Assembly (NCBI RefSeq): GCF_014203535.1
Contig: NZ_JACHJI010000002.1
Span: forward strand, 867,777-931,776
Length of the DNA stretch: 64,000 bases
Source: Streptomyces griseomycini
GTDB lineage: Bacteria > Actinomycetota > Actinomycetes > Streptomycetales > Streptomycetaceae
Direction of reading: 5' to 3'
The translations under genes were made by a program, and so were the position numbers. Shown piece after piece: positions 63,976 to 64,000 of the stretch. Each line of letters opens with the position of its first letter. Position 1 is the first letter of the stretch. The notes below the pieces were generated by a model. That model was not told where the DNA came from. It saw only the letters and a program-made list of their open reading frames with translations, and did no database searches.

Positions 63976-64000
63976 CGCCTCACCACGTAGGACACGGTCT
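63976..64000 (-). repeat. IS right terminal inverted repeat
   Basis: This 25-bp repeat is the reverse complement of 63134-63158 apart from one base. It coincides with the window end, so the element might extend a base or two further. Confidence 0.88.

Larger units (their letters stand above)
63134..64000 (-). mobile_element. IS5-family (IS427-like) insertion sequence
   Basis: An 867-bp element is bounded by near-perfect 25-bp inverted repeats (63134-63158 and 63976-64000, one mismatch), starting AGACCGTGTCCTACGTGG. TTA directly precedes the left end, in keeping with the short target duplications of this group. The right flank is outside the window, so the duplication cannot be checked. It holds a two-frame transposase on the minus strand. 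Confidence 0.9.

Noticed and set aside
1..64000. CRISPR arrays, tRNA or rRNA genes, replication origin
   Set aside because: No regularly spaced repeats, no tRNA-like cloverleaf with a T-loop GGTTCGAATCC-type sequence in the right context, and no DnaA-box cluster were found by eye. GGTTCGAATCCC at 42464-42475 lies inside the TadE-like gene without an acceptor stem.

Overview
The window is a 64 kb stretch of very GC-rich actinobacterial chromosome, almost certainly from Streptomyces. The evidence is GC-dominated third codon positions, many GTG starts, 4-nt translational overlaps, a separate 14-gene nuoA-N operon, futalosine-route menaquinone synthesis (mqnC), a Rex-type operator, a secretin-less Tad pilus locus and a BTAD/LysM membrane regulator. 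No rRNA, tRNA or CRISPR array is visible.

Layout. 1-6.1 kb (minus strand): surface-polysaccharide genes, namely a polytopic GT-C-like protein cut by the window edge, a Wzx-like flippase fused to a second membrane domain, and a DegT-family aminotransferase-fold protein. 6.4-8.7 kb (plus): fumarylacetoacetase and an M56/M48-like membrane protease. 8.75-10.7 kb (minus): recQ. 10.9-27.0 kb (minus): the complete nuoA-N complex I operon, ended by a 15-bp hairpin and preceded by a sequence close to the Rex operator consensus. 27.7-28.5 kb: a secreted NlpC/P60 hydrolase. 28.9-34.8 kb: menaquinone and respiration genes (menJ-like reductase, menG, mqnC) mixed with a GNAT enzyme, a PASTA protein, an amidohydrolase-like protein and an N-terminally truncated GT2. 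34.9-38.6 kb: prepilin peptidase and the LysM/BTAD protein. 38.8-41.5 kb: a graveyard of decayed genes and IS remnants, plus a small peptide with a double-glycine-type leader motif. 41.9-48.5 kb (minus): a Tad/Flp pilus operon with pilin, two TadE-like pseudopilins, a TadG-like protein, TadC, TadB, TadA, TadZ and a CpaB-like protein. 49-52 kb: lipoprotein, an internally duplicated membrane protein and a DUF3592-like membrane protein.

52.2-63.1 kb is the most unusual part. A plus-strand operon encodes a lipoprotein, a secreted protein, a small WXG100-like helical protein, a T7SS-signal-like protein with central membrane segments, a small membrane protein, a PsbP/LpqN-like protein (ending in a FRWSYA-type motif), a partner protein and a coiled-coil protein. 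Parts of this set recur: an intact second pair (58.7-60.0 kb), a decayed inverted copy in the same order on the minus strand (63.1 to 61.5 kb), and short fragments between. The repeated order suggests a co-functioning module around a type VII-like secreted protein, which I do not recognise as a described system.

The window ends with a complete IS5-family (IS427-like) element, 63134-64000. It has 25-bp terminal inverted repeats and a two-frame transposase, and it has cut the third-copy T7SS-signal gene.
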